Notes: generated by a model not told the origin, from the sequence alone. Shown: positions 1 through 9,224, counted from the stretch's first letter. The stretch is 64,000 nt of DNA from an uncultured Leptolyngbyaceae cyanobacterium (GCA_938023035.1 CALIDI010000014.1:1-64000); one strand, 5' to 3'. A program made the numbers and translations.

Positions 1-234
1 TCGATAAGTTACGCTATTTGCAACTTGAATCGAGTCGTCGTTGTGCGATTGTCCATTGGAGCTACGATCTGCTGCCGGAGACACTCGTAGGAGCTTTGTA
101 GGATTGAATGTAAGGTTTTATGTCTCAATTCAACACTTCTGGTCACGACCATGAGTCTTGCACACTTGTAACCAGTCTCCTCTGACCACCTGCCTGTGTA
201 GAAACTCGACAGCATCAAGCATTTGTTTGGGTAT

Positions 235-717
235 CTACCCTGTCCCTGATTGCCCTTTCACTGGCAAGCTGGCAACTCCTTTTTTGACACCACTGCCTTT
301 TCCCTGGGCTAACTGGCGGGCTTCCGCAACCCATTGGGTGACCTGGGCGATCGCGGGGCTAAGGTCACGCCGACTTAAAGTCGTCACATGGAGTCGCAGA
401 ATTTGCCGATGCAACTGCTGAGGCGAAGCCTGCGCCAATCGCAGCGTTGAAGTGACCCCTGCATGGAGAAGTAGCCCACAAAACTCATCTCCCACGCTGG
501 GAACTCTTGCCAAATCAGCTAAGGCGACCCATTTTTGAATGTGGTGCTCATGCAATTGAAGCTTTGCCGCCAAAGCGCGCTGCTGAACGGGAGTATGCGC
601 CTGCCGCAGCAGTTCTTGGGTAGTTGAGATCCCCAGTTCTTGAAGGTTTTGTACATCTGAGGCGCTGATTCCTGGTAGATGCGATAAGGCCCAGTTCGTC
701 ACAATCTCTGTCTCCAT
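235..717 (-). CDS. DUF4332 domain protein (helix-hairpin-helix-like)
   Basis: About 160 residues. The sequence has two similar helical blocks. The first reads LPGISASDVQNLQELGIST and the second begins around VPSVGDEFCGLLLHAGVTST. This is the pattern of tandem helix-hairpin-helix-like units seen in the DUF4332 family, which is common in cyanobacteria and has no proven function; DNA or nucleotide binding is usually inferred from the fold. I chose the ATG at 717 because GGGAGAG lies about 7 bases upstream; an in-frame ATG further out at 750 would add 11 residues and has no clear ribosome site. The gene stands alone, divergent from the ABC ATPase gene with a 0.5-kb spacer. The family call is fairly sure; the role is unknown. 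Confidence 0.75.
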   Translation of the reverse strand: METEIVTNWALSHLPGISASDVQNLQELGISTTQELLRQAHTPVQQRALAAKLQLHEHHIQKWVALADLARVPSVGDEFCGLLLHAGVTSTLRLAQASPQQLHRQILRLHVTTLSRRDLSPAIAQVTQWVAEARQLAQGKGSGVKKGVASLPVKGQSGTG

Positions 718-1230
718 CAATTCACTCTCCCAGCACACAACCATCTTCATTCAGTGTAAAGGGCGTTCGCCCAAAGAACAAAAAGCAGAGCATTTGCAAA
801 CATCCATTTGCCTCATAAAAGGCCACATGGCAAAGAACTAACCGAGCTGCAAAAACAGGAAAACCGCGCCCTTGTCGTCAACGGGTGGTTTGTGAACGCC
901 CACGCTGGAATCATGGGCTGGAACTCGGTAGCCGCCGGTGTATCAAAATCGTGGGCCTGATTTCAATGATTTGGTGGATAGTAGTAGCAGCAGCGTATTG
1001 GGAGGTTGCCCCAAGGTCGGTAAGCCGGGGGTTATCCTGGTACTTCGGCATTTGGCGTTATCTCGCACAACTCTGGTGCCCTTCGACGTCTTTCGGCTGC
1101 GCTTCAGCCAAGTTACTGATCGTGCGGTTGGCTAAGCTTCATCATTCCTGTACTTGATTTTGAGAAAGAGGGGTTTACTGAATCCAATTCCAGCTAAGCT
1201 AATCTTCGAGTAGATCTCGGCAGCAAAATT
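718..1230. other. Intergenic spacer with no convincing gene
   Basis: About 0.5 kb between two divergent genes. Two overlapping open frames on the + strand (885-1157 and 938-1135) read as low-quality protein with no recognisable domain or ribosome site. The promoters of both flanking genes should lie here, but I cannot place them with confidence. Confidence 0.4.
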
Positions 1231-2505
1231 GTGGCGCAAGTTGTTCTAGAAAACATCTATAAGAGTTTTGCCTCTCGTCAAGGGCAACCGCAGGCTTCGA
1301 TAGAAGCAGGATCGGGTTCTAGGCACTCTGGCAGCGTCAGCGTTTTACGTAACATTTCGCTGACAATCGCCGATGGAGAATTTATGGTACTCGTCGGCCC
1401 TTCGGGGTGTGGTAAGAGTACCCTACTACGATTGATTGCAGGCCTGGAAGAGCCAACAGGTGGCTCAATTGTGGTGGGAAACCAGCGGGTGAATCAGCTC
1501 CCCCCCAAGGAGCGAGATATTGCCATGGTGTTTCAGAACTATGCACTTTATCCCCATATGAGTGTGTACGATAACCTCGCCTTTGGGTTACGACGCAGCC
1601 CTCATACTCAAGCTCTGGAGCCTACGCAGAATGCGCTACCCAGTTGGGCCGAAACCCTTCTGGTGGAGACAACCCGGCCATTACCAAAACCCCTACGGTA
1701 TGTTTCGCCAAGAGAGCGGCAAATTGCTGGCCAGGTGCAAATGGTGGCGCAGCTTTTGCAAATTGAGACATTGCTAGACCGATTTCCCAAACAATTATCG
1801 GGTGGGCAGAAGCAACGGGTTGCCCTAGGGCGGGCAATGGCCCGTAATCCCCAGGTATTTTTGATGGATGAACCCCTCTCAAATCTGGATGCCAAGTTGC
1901 GGGCCGAAACGCGTTCACAAATTGTGAAATTGCAACGACAGTTAGGAATTACAACGATTTATGTAACTCATGACCAGACAGAAGCAATGACAATGGGCGA
2001 TCGCATCACCGTGCTGAACAATGGGCAAATTCAACAAATTGGTCGCCCCCTAGACCTCTACAATCGGCCCCTGAATCAGTTTGTGGCCGAGTTTATTGGT
2101 TCTCCGCCAATGAACTTTTTACCCGTCGCTTTCAAAGCTCCCCTCCTACTAAGTAATGGCGACTTTCGCTTTACCTTACCCCATCATTGGGAAGAACCAC
2201 TAAGCGCCTATGATGGCAGGCTCCTCACTTTAGGAGTTCGCCCGGAACATTTGAGCGTTGCACCCGCCGCTCCTAAGAACTTACCTGCACGGGTTGAGCG
2301 AGTCGAGGCGTTGGGAAGTGAAACCTACTTAATGGCCCAGCTCATCCAACCGTTGCAACCAGCGTTATCGATACAAGTGCGAGTTGAGCCAGATCGCTCA
2401 GTGCAGGTGGGCGAAACGCTTTGGTTTGCGATCGCCCCCGATAAACTACATTTATTTGACCCTCAGACGAAGCAAGCACTCGTTCCTGCAGCCGATTCCC
2501 TCTAA
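1231..2505 (+). CDS. ABC transporter ATP-binding protein, UgpC/MalK-type
   Basis: Cytoplasmic ATPase subunit of a carbohydrate-type importer. Walker A GPSGCGKST is near residues 56-64, the signature LSGGQKQR near 190, and Walker B VFLMDEPLSNLDAK follows. The D-loop and the switch histidine (YVTHDQTEAMTMGD) are present, and the C-terminal third is a TOBE/MOBE-type beta domain. At 424 residues it is longer than the usual 350-370. Extra residues sit after the N-terminal strand (about 17-35) and in the helical domain before the signature (about 115-155). Start is GTG at 1231. No permease or binding protein is nearby, so the substrate cannot be inferred; such ATPases often serve several permeases. 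The RibD-like gene follows after 26 bases and is probably co-transcribed. Confidence 0.93.
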   Translation: MAQVVLENIYKSFASRQGQPQASIEAGSGSRHSGSVSVLRNISLTIADGEFMVLVGPSGCGKSTLLRLIAGLEEPTGGSIVVGNQRVNQLPPKERDIAMVFQNYALYPHMSVYDNLAFGLRRSPHTQALEPTQNALPSWAETLLVETTRPLPKPLRYVSPRERQIAGQVQMVAQLLQIETLLDRFPKQLSGGQKQRVALGRAMARNPQVFLMDEPLSNLDAKLRAETRSQIVKLQRQLGITTIYVTHDQTEAMTMGDRITVLNNGQIQQIGRPLDLYNRPLNQFVAEFIGSPPMNFLPVAFKAPLLLSNGDFRFTLPHHWEEPLSAYDGRLLTLGVRPEHLSVAPAAPKNLPARVERVEALGSETYLMAQLIQPLQPALSIQVRVEPDRSVQVGETLWFAIAPDKLHLFDPQTKQALVPAADSL

Positions 2506-2531
2506 GCGAGTCTATTGCAATCGGTATTGAA

Positions 2532-3233
2532 ATGACTTCATCATCTCGCCCACGCCCTCTGACCACAGTGGTTTTAGCGATCAGTTTGGATGGCAAAATC
2601 GCAGACTTTAGTGGAGCAGCAGCTCGTTTTGGCTCCCAAAAAGATAAAGCTCATCTAGAAAAACACATTGCCCAAGCCGATGCCGTTTTATTTGGAGCAA
2701 ACACCCTGCGAGCCTATGGCACGACCTTACCAATTACCAATCCCACTCTGTTAGAACAGCGCCAAAAAGCTGGAAAGCCAGAGCAGCCAGTTCATATTGT
2801 CTGCTCCCCATCTGGAGCAATCGACCCAAACCTGCGTTTTTTTCAGCAACCGATACCTCGTTGGTTAATCACTACACCCTCTGGTCAGAAGCGCTGGCAG
2901 ACAGAAGCGGTCGCTAGCTGTTTTGCCCAAGTGCTGCTTGCAAACACAATGGATGGGCAATTGGTGTGGCTACCCCTGCTACAAAGCCTGAAGCACAAGG
3001 GAATTCAACAATTGCTGATTACCGGCGGCAGTCAACTAGTTGGCTCCCTGTTCGCGGCCCAATTGATTGATGAATTGTGGATCACAATTTGCCCACTGTT
3101 ACTAGGAGGAGATTCGGCTGCTTGCTTGATCTCAGGGGTTAGCTTTTTAGCGGAGGCCGCACCCCGATTAAGCCTGCAATCACTGCAATCACAGGAGGAC
3201 GAGGTATTTTTACACTATCGGGTCAATGTTTAG
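2532..3233 (+). CDS. RibD C-terminal domain family reductase
   Basis: A 233-residue protein matching the reductase half of RibD, a dihydrofolate-reductase-like fold that in riboflavin synthesis reduces the ribosyl-amino pyrimidinone with NADPH. Visible family features are the opening TTVVLAISLDGKIAD, the segment ADAVLFGANTLRAYGTTLP, and the glycine-rich LLITGGSQLVGSLFAAQLIDE. The N-terminal deaminase domain of full RibD is absent. It may supply the reductase step or act on another pterin or flavin precursor. It lies 26 bases after the ABC ATPase gene, although the two functions are not obviously linked. Confidence 0.85.
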   Translation: MTSSSRPRPLTTVVLAISLDGKIADFSGAAARFGSQKDKAHLEKHIAQADAVLFGANTLRAYGTTLPITNPTLLEQRQKAGKPEQPVHIVCSPSGAIDPNLRFFQQPIPRWLITTPSGQKRWQTEAVASCFAQVLLANTMDGQLVWLPLLQSLKHKGIQQLLITGGSQLVGSLFAAQLIDELWITICPLLLGGDSAACLISGVSFLAEAAPRLSLQSLQSQEDEVFLHYRVNV

Positions 3234-3320
3234 TTAAACAGTGACCTTAACTCAATGAGACAGACGGTTAAGCTCCAATACTTCGGACAAATTTTGAGCA
3301 GATTTTGAGGTTAAAAACCC

Positions 3321-3341
3321 GAATCCATCATAGATGGATTC
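3321..3341 (+). terminator. Inverted repeat, possible terminator of the ABC/RibD pair
   Basis: A perfect 9-bp stem GAATCCATC / GATGGATTC with a 3-base loop, about 90 bases after the RibD-like stop. The bases that follow (CTACTTTC) are only weakly T-rich, so intrinsic termination is uncertain. Confidence 0.35.
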
Positions 3342-3575
3342 CTACTTTCAAAGTCAAGAGTAGCGCTAACTGAAAAAATAACGTAACCTCAATCCCAACG
3401 ATGCAAGAACTGAGAGCCTTATGAAACCTTTCAAAAAATGGCCAAAGCACTTGATTTTATAGTAATTTGAGCAGCTTTTTCAAGACTCAAGCTCTAGAAG
3501 AGATTCGGTGAGGGCTAAGCTCCCGCCAAGTCTAGCGCTCCTGGCCTGCTCAAACAGATGGGCTCACAACAAAAG

Positions 3576-3776
3576 CTACCGCGTTCCAACCCCCATACGA
3601 CGGCCAGGAAACCCTTGTTCAGGCAGCTCAAAGGTTAAGACCTGTCCCATCGCAACCGTGTAACTCACCTGACCAGCAGATGGGCGGCTGAGGCCCTGGA
3701 ACGAACCCAATAGCCAGATAAAACACCCGGTTAGCAGCAGGCTATCCACAATTAGCACAAAAGGAGGACGATGCAT
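3576..3776 (-). CDS. Hypothetical small membrane protein
   Basis: A 66-residue frame opening MHRPPFVLIVDSLLLTGCFI. It has one hydrophobic stretch (about residues 5-25) followed by a soluble tail ending in FPGRRMGVGTR. I chose the ATG at 3776 because GGAG lies about 7 bases upstream; the frame extends without a stop to a TTG at 3908. Codon choice resembles the neighbours, which favours a real gene. I do not recognise the family. It is isolated in a 950-base gap between the RibD-like and YdcF genes. Confidence 0.4.
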   Translation of the reverse strand: MHRPPFVLIVDSLLLTGCFIWLLGSFQGLSRPSAGQVSYTVAMGQVLTFELPEQGFPGRRMGVGTR

Positions 3777-4186
3777 CCAGTTTCTCCAGGCAAGCAGCAC
3801 TTCAAAAGGCACCGAAGGGCAGTAGGAAGAAAAACGTGAAACAACCTTGTTGCCCCCACTCATACCATAGGAAAACCAGCTTGATGAAGCCTTCATACTT
3901 TCAGCCAATCTACTGACAAATCTCGACCATGAAAGTTGCCGAAAACGGCAATGGCTTAGCCTTTTCTAAGGAATTACCGCTATTTCTGATAGAGGTTTAT
4001 TTGTAATTTAATGACAAACTTACTCGATTGTATGGGGAATGCATTTGATTCTTGCGGCGAATTCGTGGCAGTATCTAGGCAGAAAATTAAATTTTGCCAA
4101 GTTTACGCCTGAGGTTTTGCCTGTGGGAAAGCAGCCAATTTTGAGCTGGACTTGGCTTATGCTACTTCTTAAGTGAATTTTCGTAG

Positions 4187-4891
4187 ATGGAAGCCCTAAT
4201 TCTGCTAACCCTGGTTGGTATATTCTGGCTGGTTAGTTCTCGTCGCTGGCGGCGACGCTTTGTTAATCCTCTCGCGATCGCGCTCATGGTGACTCTATTT
4301 GTCACCTCGCCACTGATGGTATCTCTAACAAACTGGTTAATTACGTTGACCTTGCCAGCAGATACCGGCGAAAAAGTCGATGCCATTGTGGTACTTGGAC
4401 GGGGTCCCGATTTGCGCAATCGACGGGTTGAGCTGGCTGAGGAGCTTTGGGAAGCTAAACGAGCACCCAGAATCTTTGCCAGCGGTATGTTAGATGCCAG
4501 GGAAATTGTTGAACAGCTTCAGCAGAGTGGCATACCCAACAAATTTTTGAGTGGGGAGGCCTGTTCCCAAAACACAGTCGAAAATGCCCGCTATACATCG
4601 GCCCTGCTCTATCCCCAGGGGATTCGCAAAATTCTGTTAGTGACTGACCCTGCCCACATGCTGCGATCGCTCCGGTTGTTTCGTAGCCATGGGTTTACGG
4701 TGATTCCCTACCTTAGCCCTTTACCATCCACATCTCATAGTCAATATAAGGTTTGGATCACCCTGCGGGAATACGTGGGCCTGCTGACCTATCAAATTAG
4801 GGGTGAATTTCGTACCCAACCCGCGATGGCGTTAGAACACCCAGATCCAAAGGTCATTAAGAAGTTTTCTGAGTGGAATTGTCTGGTTTAA
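4187..4891 (+). CDS. YdcF/SanA/ElyC family protein (DUF218)
   Basis: A 234-residue membrane-anchored protein. Two hydrophobic segments lie at the N terminus (about residues 2-17 and 27-50), followed by the DUF218 domain. Family marks are VDAIVVLGRG, then LAEELWEAKRAPRIFASG, the conserved ENARYTSALL and KILLVTDPAHMLRSLRLF. Members such as ElyC and SanA are linked to envelope integrity and lipid carrier homeostasis in E. coli; the exact reaction is not established. Start ATG at 4187 begins the first membrane segment directly. A Ser/Thr kinase gene follows 117 bases downstream on the same strand. Confidence 0.88.
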   Translation: MEALILLTLVGIFWLVSSRRWRRRFVNPLAIALMVTLFVTSPLMVSLTNWLITLTLPADTGEKVDAIVVLGRGPDLRNRRVELAEELWEAKRAPRIFASGMLDAREIVEQLQQSGIPNKFLSGEACSQNTVENARYTSALLYPQGIRKILLVTDPAHMLRSLRLFRSHGFTVIPYLSPLPSTSHSQYKVWITLREYVGLLTYQIRGEFRTQPAMALEHPDPKVIKKFSEWNCLV

Positions 4892-5008
4892 CTACCCGGT
4901 TTAAGCCTTGACAAACCAAGATTTTATGAGTACTTTGTTCGATTCCACGTAAACTTTAACCAGTTGATTGAACGTTGTTATCTACCACCGAATAATCTTG
5001 CGGTTGCT

Positions 5009-6760
5009 ATGAGCGATTATCCAGATTTTGCCCCACAGCATTATCAAATTAAGCGAGAGTTGGGGGTAAACCGGGCAGGAGGCCGTGTCACCTACCTGGC
5101 AACAGATACCCGGACTCAGCAACCGGTCGTTATTAAGCAATTTCAGTTTGCTCGTCTCGGAGTCAGTTGGGCTGATTATGATGCCTACGAACGTGAGATT
5201 CAACTCTTAAAAGAGCTAAACCACCCAGGGATTCCTCGTTATCTCCATTCCTTTCAAACAGAAACGGGCTTTTGCATGGTGCAGGAGTATAAGCCAGCCA
5301 CTTCACTGGCAGATTCCCGCAGTTTTAACCCTGAACAAATTCGGCAAATTGCGATCGCGGCCCTCGAGGTTTTGGTTTACCTGCAAAATCGGATTCCACC
5401 GATCATTCACCGAGATATTAAACCTGAGAATATTTTAGTGGATGAAGCTGGCAATCTTTTTCTCGTTGATTTTGGCTTCGCTCGCGTTGGGGATGGAGAA
5501 GTCGGGGTCAGCAGTGTGGTCAAAGGCACCCTGGGGTTCATGCCACCTGAGCAGTTGTTTAATCGCCAGCTCACAGAAGCCTCTGACCTTTATGGTTTAG
5601 GGATGACGCTGATTTGCCTATTAACAAGAACACCATCCGATCGGATTGGAGATCTTGTCGATATTAGCTACCGCGTCAGCTTTAGACACCTTATTCCTAA
5701 CTTCAACATCCAGTGGGTCAACTGGTTAGAAAAAATGGTAGAGCCGCGTTTGAAAGATCGATATCCAAACGCGATCGCAGCTCTAGAGGCAGTTCCTACT
5801 TCTCCTTTGCGTCCACCAGAAGCTCAATTTAGCCAATCAACGCTTATCTTTGTTGCTAGGCGAGCCGGTGAGCAACTGACCCAAACTCTGAGCATCACTA
5901 ACCCAATTCCAGAAACTACCCTAGAAGGAACATGGCAGCTAGAACCCCATCCCCATGATCCTGAAGCAGAGCGCTACCAATGGATTGTGGTTACTCCTCA
6001 GACCTTTAGCGGAAACCAAACAGAGTTTCAAATCATAGTAGATACGCGTCGATTGATGGCTGGCAAAACCTATCACCGACAGTTAGTACTCCAGGCAAAC
6101 ACACTGGCAAAATCCTACCCGCTGCATCTCCAAGTCCAGACAGCTCCCATTTTAGTCAAGTCTCAGCTACTGCCCTATGGGCTGCTAACGTTAGCCTGCT
6201 TGTTTTTTGTCGGCATCAGTTGGTTAGGTGGCTGGATGGTGCTAGTGGTGAGGGCGATCACAGAATCCTCAGATGGATCGGGGTTTAGTGCCATGTTGGG
6301 GGCAGCAATTGGGTTGGAAGGTGCTGCATGGTTGATGCGTTCCTCTGAATGGCGCATTGGTGCAGTGGCCAGTACTCTGGCTGCAATTTTTACAGGAGCC
6401 TTGGCAACCCTTCGCATTTTAACAGAGGTAATCTCCAGCACAGGCTCTAGTGTGATTGCAGAAGCATTGGTTGGCACTGTAGAAGGCGCGATCGCAGGGA
6501 TAGTTTTGGGAACAGTCGTGGAAAAGATGATTGTTGTAGGCACCCAGAAAGGACTGGCGATCGTGATATCACTGTTAACCACCCTTCTGGGTATTAGCCT
6601 TGGCCTTAGCTTAATTCTTGGTACAACCAGCCAGCTTAACTTTATGCTACTGACATTTAGTAGTCTTAGCCTCGTTACGCTGATTATCCAGCGTTCCCTG
6701 AGCCGATCGCATGTGATCCATACCCACCGCAAGGCCGAACGGTATCTGATCAAACCCTAG
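5009..6760 (+). CDS. Serine/threonine protein kinase with beta domain and C-terminal membrane region
   Basis: The N-terminal kinase domain spans about residues 10-270. It has the ATP-binding lysine in VVIKQF, the catalytic loop HRDIKPENILV, DFGFAR and the MPPEQL activation segment, so it should be active. The glycine loop (GVNRAGGRV) is loose. Next comes an immunoglobulin-like beta segment (about 280-385) resembling the stretch that follows other cyanobacterial Hanks kinases. Several hydrophobic helices (about 390-560) and a basic tail end the protein. This suggests a membrane-anchored kinase, although the order kinase, beta domain, membrane is reversed from PknB. I prefer ATG 5009 (MSDYPDFAPQHY) over the upstream TTG at 4964 because homology begins there. 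The target is unknown. Confidence 0.88.
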   Translation: MSDYPDFAPQHYQIKRELGVNRAGGRVTYLATDTRTQQPVVIKQFQFARLGVSWADYDAYEREIQLLKELNHPGIPRYLHSFQTETGFCMVQEYKPATSLADSRSFNPEQIRQIAIAALEVLVYLQNRIPPIIHRDIKPENILVDEAGNLFLVDFGFARVGDGEVGVSSVVKGTLGFMPPEQLFNRQLTEASDLYGLGMTLICLLTRTPSDRIGDLVDISYRVSFRHLIPNFNIQWVNWLEKMVEPRLKDRYPNAIAALEAVPTSPLRPPEAQFSQSTLIFVARRAGEQLTQTLSITNPIPETTLEGTWQLEPHPHDPEAERYQWIVVTPQTFSGNQTEFQIIVDTRRLMAGKTYHRQLVLQANTLAKSYPLHLQVQTAPILVKSQLLPYGLLTLACLFFVGISWLGGWMVLVVRAITESSDGSGFSAMLGAAIGLEGAAWLMRSSEWRIGAVASTLAAIFTGALATLRILTEVISSTGSSVIAEALVGTVEGAIAGIVLGTVVEKMIVVGTQKGLAIVISLLTTLLGISLGLSLILGTTSQLNFMLLTFSSLSLVTLIIQRSLSRSHVIHTHRKAERYLIKP

Positions 6761-7757
6761 AGCACAGATTCCTTAGCAAGGACTCACCTTTGCTGACCAC
6801 AACATTGGGCTAACTTTAGCGAATCTTAAAATTTCCTGTCTATATACTAAAAAGTGATGAACCTCTGTTTAAGGTGATTTAGGTAATGTCGTGACTACTG
6901 TAGAAAGCTTGTAACAAGTTCAACCATTCACCTGCACTGCGAGCAGCGTGTCGTTATCGTACTATCAATTTTGGGACTTACGCACATGAAACCGCAAAAA
7001 CGATTTGAGTTAATCGAGGTTCCTTTGTCTCCATTCGCTTCTCTAGCCCATTGTGATTGCTCTGAGAATGTAAGGCGAATTATTTCTCATGACGAGCATG
7101 GAGAGCACGTTTCTAACCCCTTTCCTTCATCTACGGTTAGGTGAGTTTTTCAACCAAAGGCTGAGGCTAGAATAATAGGTACCGTATTTTGACTTATGTA
7201 GGCAGAACGAGTTAACTTGAGAGCCTCCGGTTAAATTGGGCTGTGTGTTTTGATCGATTCATTGATAAATTCAATTGTTTACCGCTCAATTGTTTATAGA
7301 GGCGTGTAGCTAGCTATCTACATAGGGTTAAGTCGTAGACGTTTTCTTGCATTACCTTCAACCAGGAGCAGTCCTATTTCTTAAAGAATAGAGACCATAT
7401 AAGCATTTCCAGCAGTTTTTCAAAAACAGTTCGCCAGAGCAAGGTTATTTTTCTCCATTCTTTACATAGGAGCACTACCTACCCACGAATTCCTCAGACA
7501 ACTCAATTATCTGAGAGTGTCTATGTACTGTATTTCGTGCGGCTAACTCTAGTATTCCGTAGTATTCCGTCTAGAAAAGTATTCCGTGTAGAAAGTTTGA
7601 TGAATCGCAGATCTTCAGGGCTTGAATACATCGACTTTCTGGCACTCCAACTACTTGTTAGATTTTACTTGGCAAACCACTAGAGCTAGAGAAGCATGGA
7701 TATATTGTTTATTAAAAATGTACATAAGCTACTAAGTCAACTTCTTAGGAGAAGGTT
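6761..7757. other. One-kilobase AT-rich spacer without a gene
   Basis: No frame in this stretch looks like protein. Near its right end AGTATTCCGT occurs three times within 37 bases (7551, 7561 and 7578). The composition is more AT-rich than the flanking genes. It leads into the frameshifted acyltransferase and may belong to the same decayed segment. Confidence 0.5.
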
Positions 7758-8503
7758 ATGAGTTCAATAGAGAGTAACGTGATCGACTTACTACCTACAG
7801 ATAAACCCTACCTAAAAACCCTAATGCGTTTCTTAGGGTATAGTTTGACCTGTACTTTAGGGTGGGTTCCGCGCCCTTTAGGCACAATTCTAAGAGGTGT
7901 CTTATATCGACCAGCTTTAGGGTATATGGAGGGTTTTCCCTTCATTCACGGCACTGGGGTGGAGTTACTCGGATCTGACCAAATTGGGATTAGCAACGGA
8001 GTAAGATTGATGCGAGATGTCTGTATCAATGCGCTTGGATTCAACAGTAAGGTTATGGTCAGGGCTAATGCCCGGATTGCGAGAGGAGTCGATATTAGTG
8101 TTACTCCTATGGTGATTGTTCGATTGAAATTGGTGAATCTGTCTATATTAATGCCTACACTCAGATTCATGGGCCAGGAGATATTAAAATTGGCAACGGG
8201 TGCCTAATTGGGCCTCATGTTGCAATTTTTGCCAATAACCATATTTTTGCTGATCCAGACATTAAGATTCAGGATCAGGGTTTGTCACGAGAAGGCATTG
8301 TCATCGAAGAAGATTGTTGGTTAGGTGCAGGAGTCAAAGTTTTAGATGGGGTAACGATTGGCAAGGGGAGTGTCATCGGCGCTGGAGCCGTTGTAACCAG
8401 GGATATTCCAGCCTACTCGATCGCTGTGGGTGTTCCTGCTAAAGTCATCTCATTTCGGAGAAAGCATGGGCAAGTACTCAGCCCTGACAAAGCCTTAGAG
8501 TAG
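7758..8503 (+). pseudogene. Hexapeptide-repeat acyltransferase, frameshifted
   Basis: The first part (7758-about 8110) encodes a start and the opening beta-helix coils (GVELLGSDQIGISNGVRLMR). The rest, one frame over, continues as GDCSIEIGESVYINAYTQIH, a histidine-containing turn ANNHIFAD, then WLGAGVKVLDGVTIGKGSVI and VPAKVI. Together they form one left-handed beta-helix acyltransferase of about 245 residues, the kind that acetylates sugars in surface polysaccharides. The break lies near 8105-8115 and is explained by loss of one base, for instance a T before ATGGTGATTG. AGGAGAAGG precedes the ATG at a good distance. It could be a true pseudogene or a base-calling error; all later codons remain intact, which suggests a recent event. 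Confidence 0.8.
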
Positions 8504-8554
8504 TACCTCTCCGTAAAGAGTAGAGGGCATTGTACAGTAGAGCTATGAAATCAG

Positions 8555-8744
8555 GGAAACAGCAACGCCTGTTCAAAATGTGGCTCGATTGAATATTAGT
8601 AAAAATAGACAATGGAAAGGTAAACAAAATCGGATCTGTAGTCAGTGCAGCTGTCAGTTTTTTGATACCTATTTTTTATCTGCTAAACACTCAGGTGGGT
8701 TTAAGCAAGAGTATCTCAGAATGTACTTCAGCTGCTTATGGTGA
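8555..8744 (+). mobile_element. Remnant of an IS1-type InsA-like transposase N terminus
   Basis: Two frames together give a zinc-ribbon pattern: CSKCGSI near 8570 in one frame, then NISKNRQWKGKQNRICSQC from 8592 in another, followed by SCQFFDTYF and a TGA at 8742. This matches the CPxCxS..KNG..GKQRYxCxxCgrQF layout of InsA and related transposase N termini. The frameshift, the missing DDE part and the lack of terminal repeats mark it as a fossil. Confidence 0.55.
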
Positions 8745-8917
8745 GTTGCTCCCAGTCAGTTGGACAATTCTAAGGAATCGCTAAGGCAGGCGATCGCTTC
8801 CTGCAACGTTTCGACGCAGAATGCCCCATTCAAAGTGCTGGAAATGCTTCAACTCAACACTTTTCGACGAAGCCAGCCCATCATTGCTACCAGATAGAAA
8901 TCTCCCCTTCTCGCTAG

Positions 8918-9130
8918 GCAAGTAGGGATACACCGGGACTTCGGGGTGAGGCTGAGTCGGTTAGAGCATCTCTATCTAGACCTACGGCAATAAAACTCGG
9001 CAAAGTTTCTTCGGCAGACTACTCGTACATTGCAGTTGAATCAATAAGAAGTCACGAGAAATTTAGGTCGGCTTTTAGAGAACTGGCTATTGCACAGACG
9101 AAATCCGTGGCAGAGCTGCTGAGCTACTAG
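8918..9130 (+). other. Start-less open frame, probable gene debris
   Basis: Seventy sense codons between two TAG stops, with no ATG or TTG and only a late GTG. The translation looks like natural protein in its second half (for example SADYSYIAVESIRSHEKFR and ELAIAQTKSVAELLSY). I do not recognise a family. Lying between a transposase fossil and the 3' end of a tRNA, it is best read as the tail of a lost gene. Confidence 0.35.
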
Positions 9131-9153
9131 GTCAGTGCAGTTATTGCTTTGAA

Positions 9154-9224
9154 AGCGGGCGGGGGGAATCGAACCCCCATCATTAGCTTGGAAGGCTAAG
9201 GTTTTACCACTAAACTACGCCCGC
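9154..9224 (-). tRNA. tRNA-Gly (UCC anticodon)
   Basis: On the minus strand the sequence folds as a full cloverleaf. The acceptor stem is GCGGGCG/CGCCCGC, the D arm GTTTAGTGGTAAAAC, the anticodon stem TTAGC/GCTAA with loop CTTCCAA (anticodon TCC), and the T arm carries GGTTCGATTCC. The discriminator is T, and CCA is not encoded. Its 3' end faces the decayed segment at 7.7-9.1 kb. Confidence 0.96.

Noticed and set aside
885-1157. Two overlapping plus-strand frames before the ABC ATPase gene
   Set aside because: They have odd composition, no ribosome site and no recognisable motif.
6175-6753. Antisense frame of 192 codons
   Set aside because: It is a shadow of the membrane helices of the kinase gene at 5009-6760.
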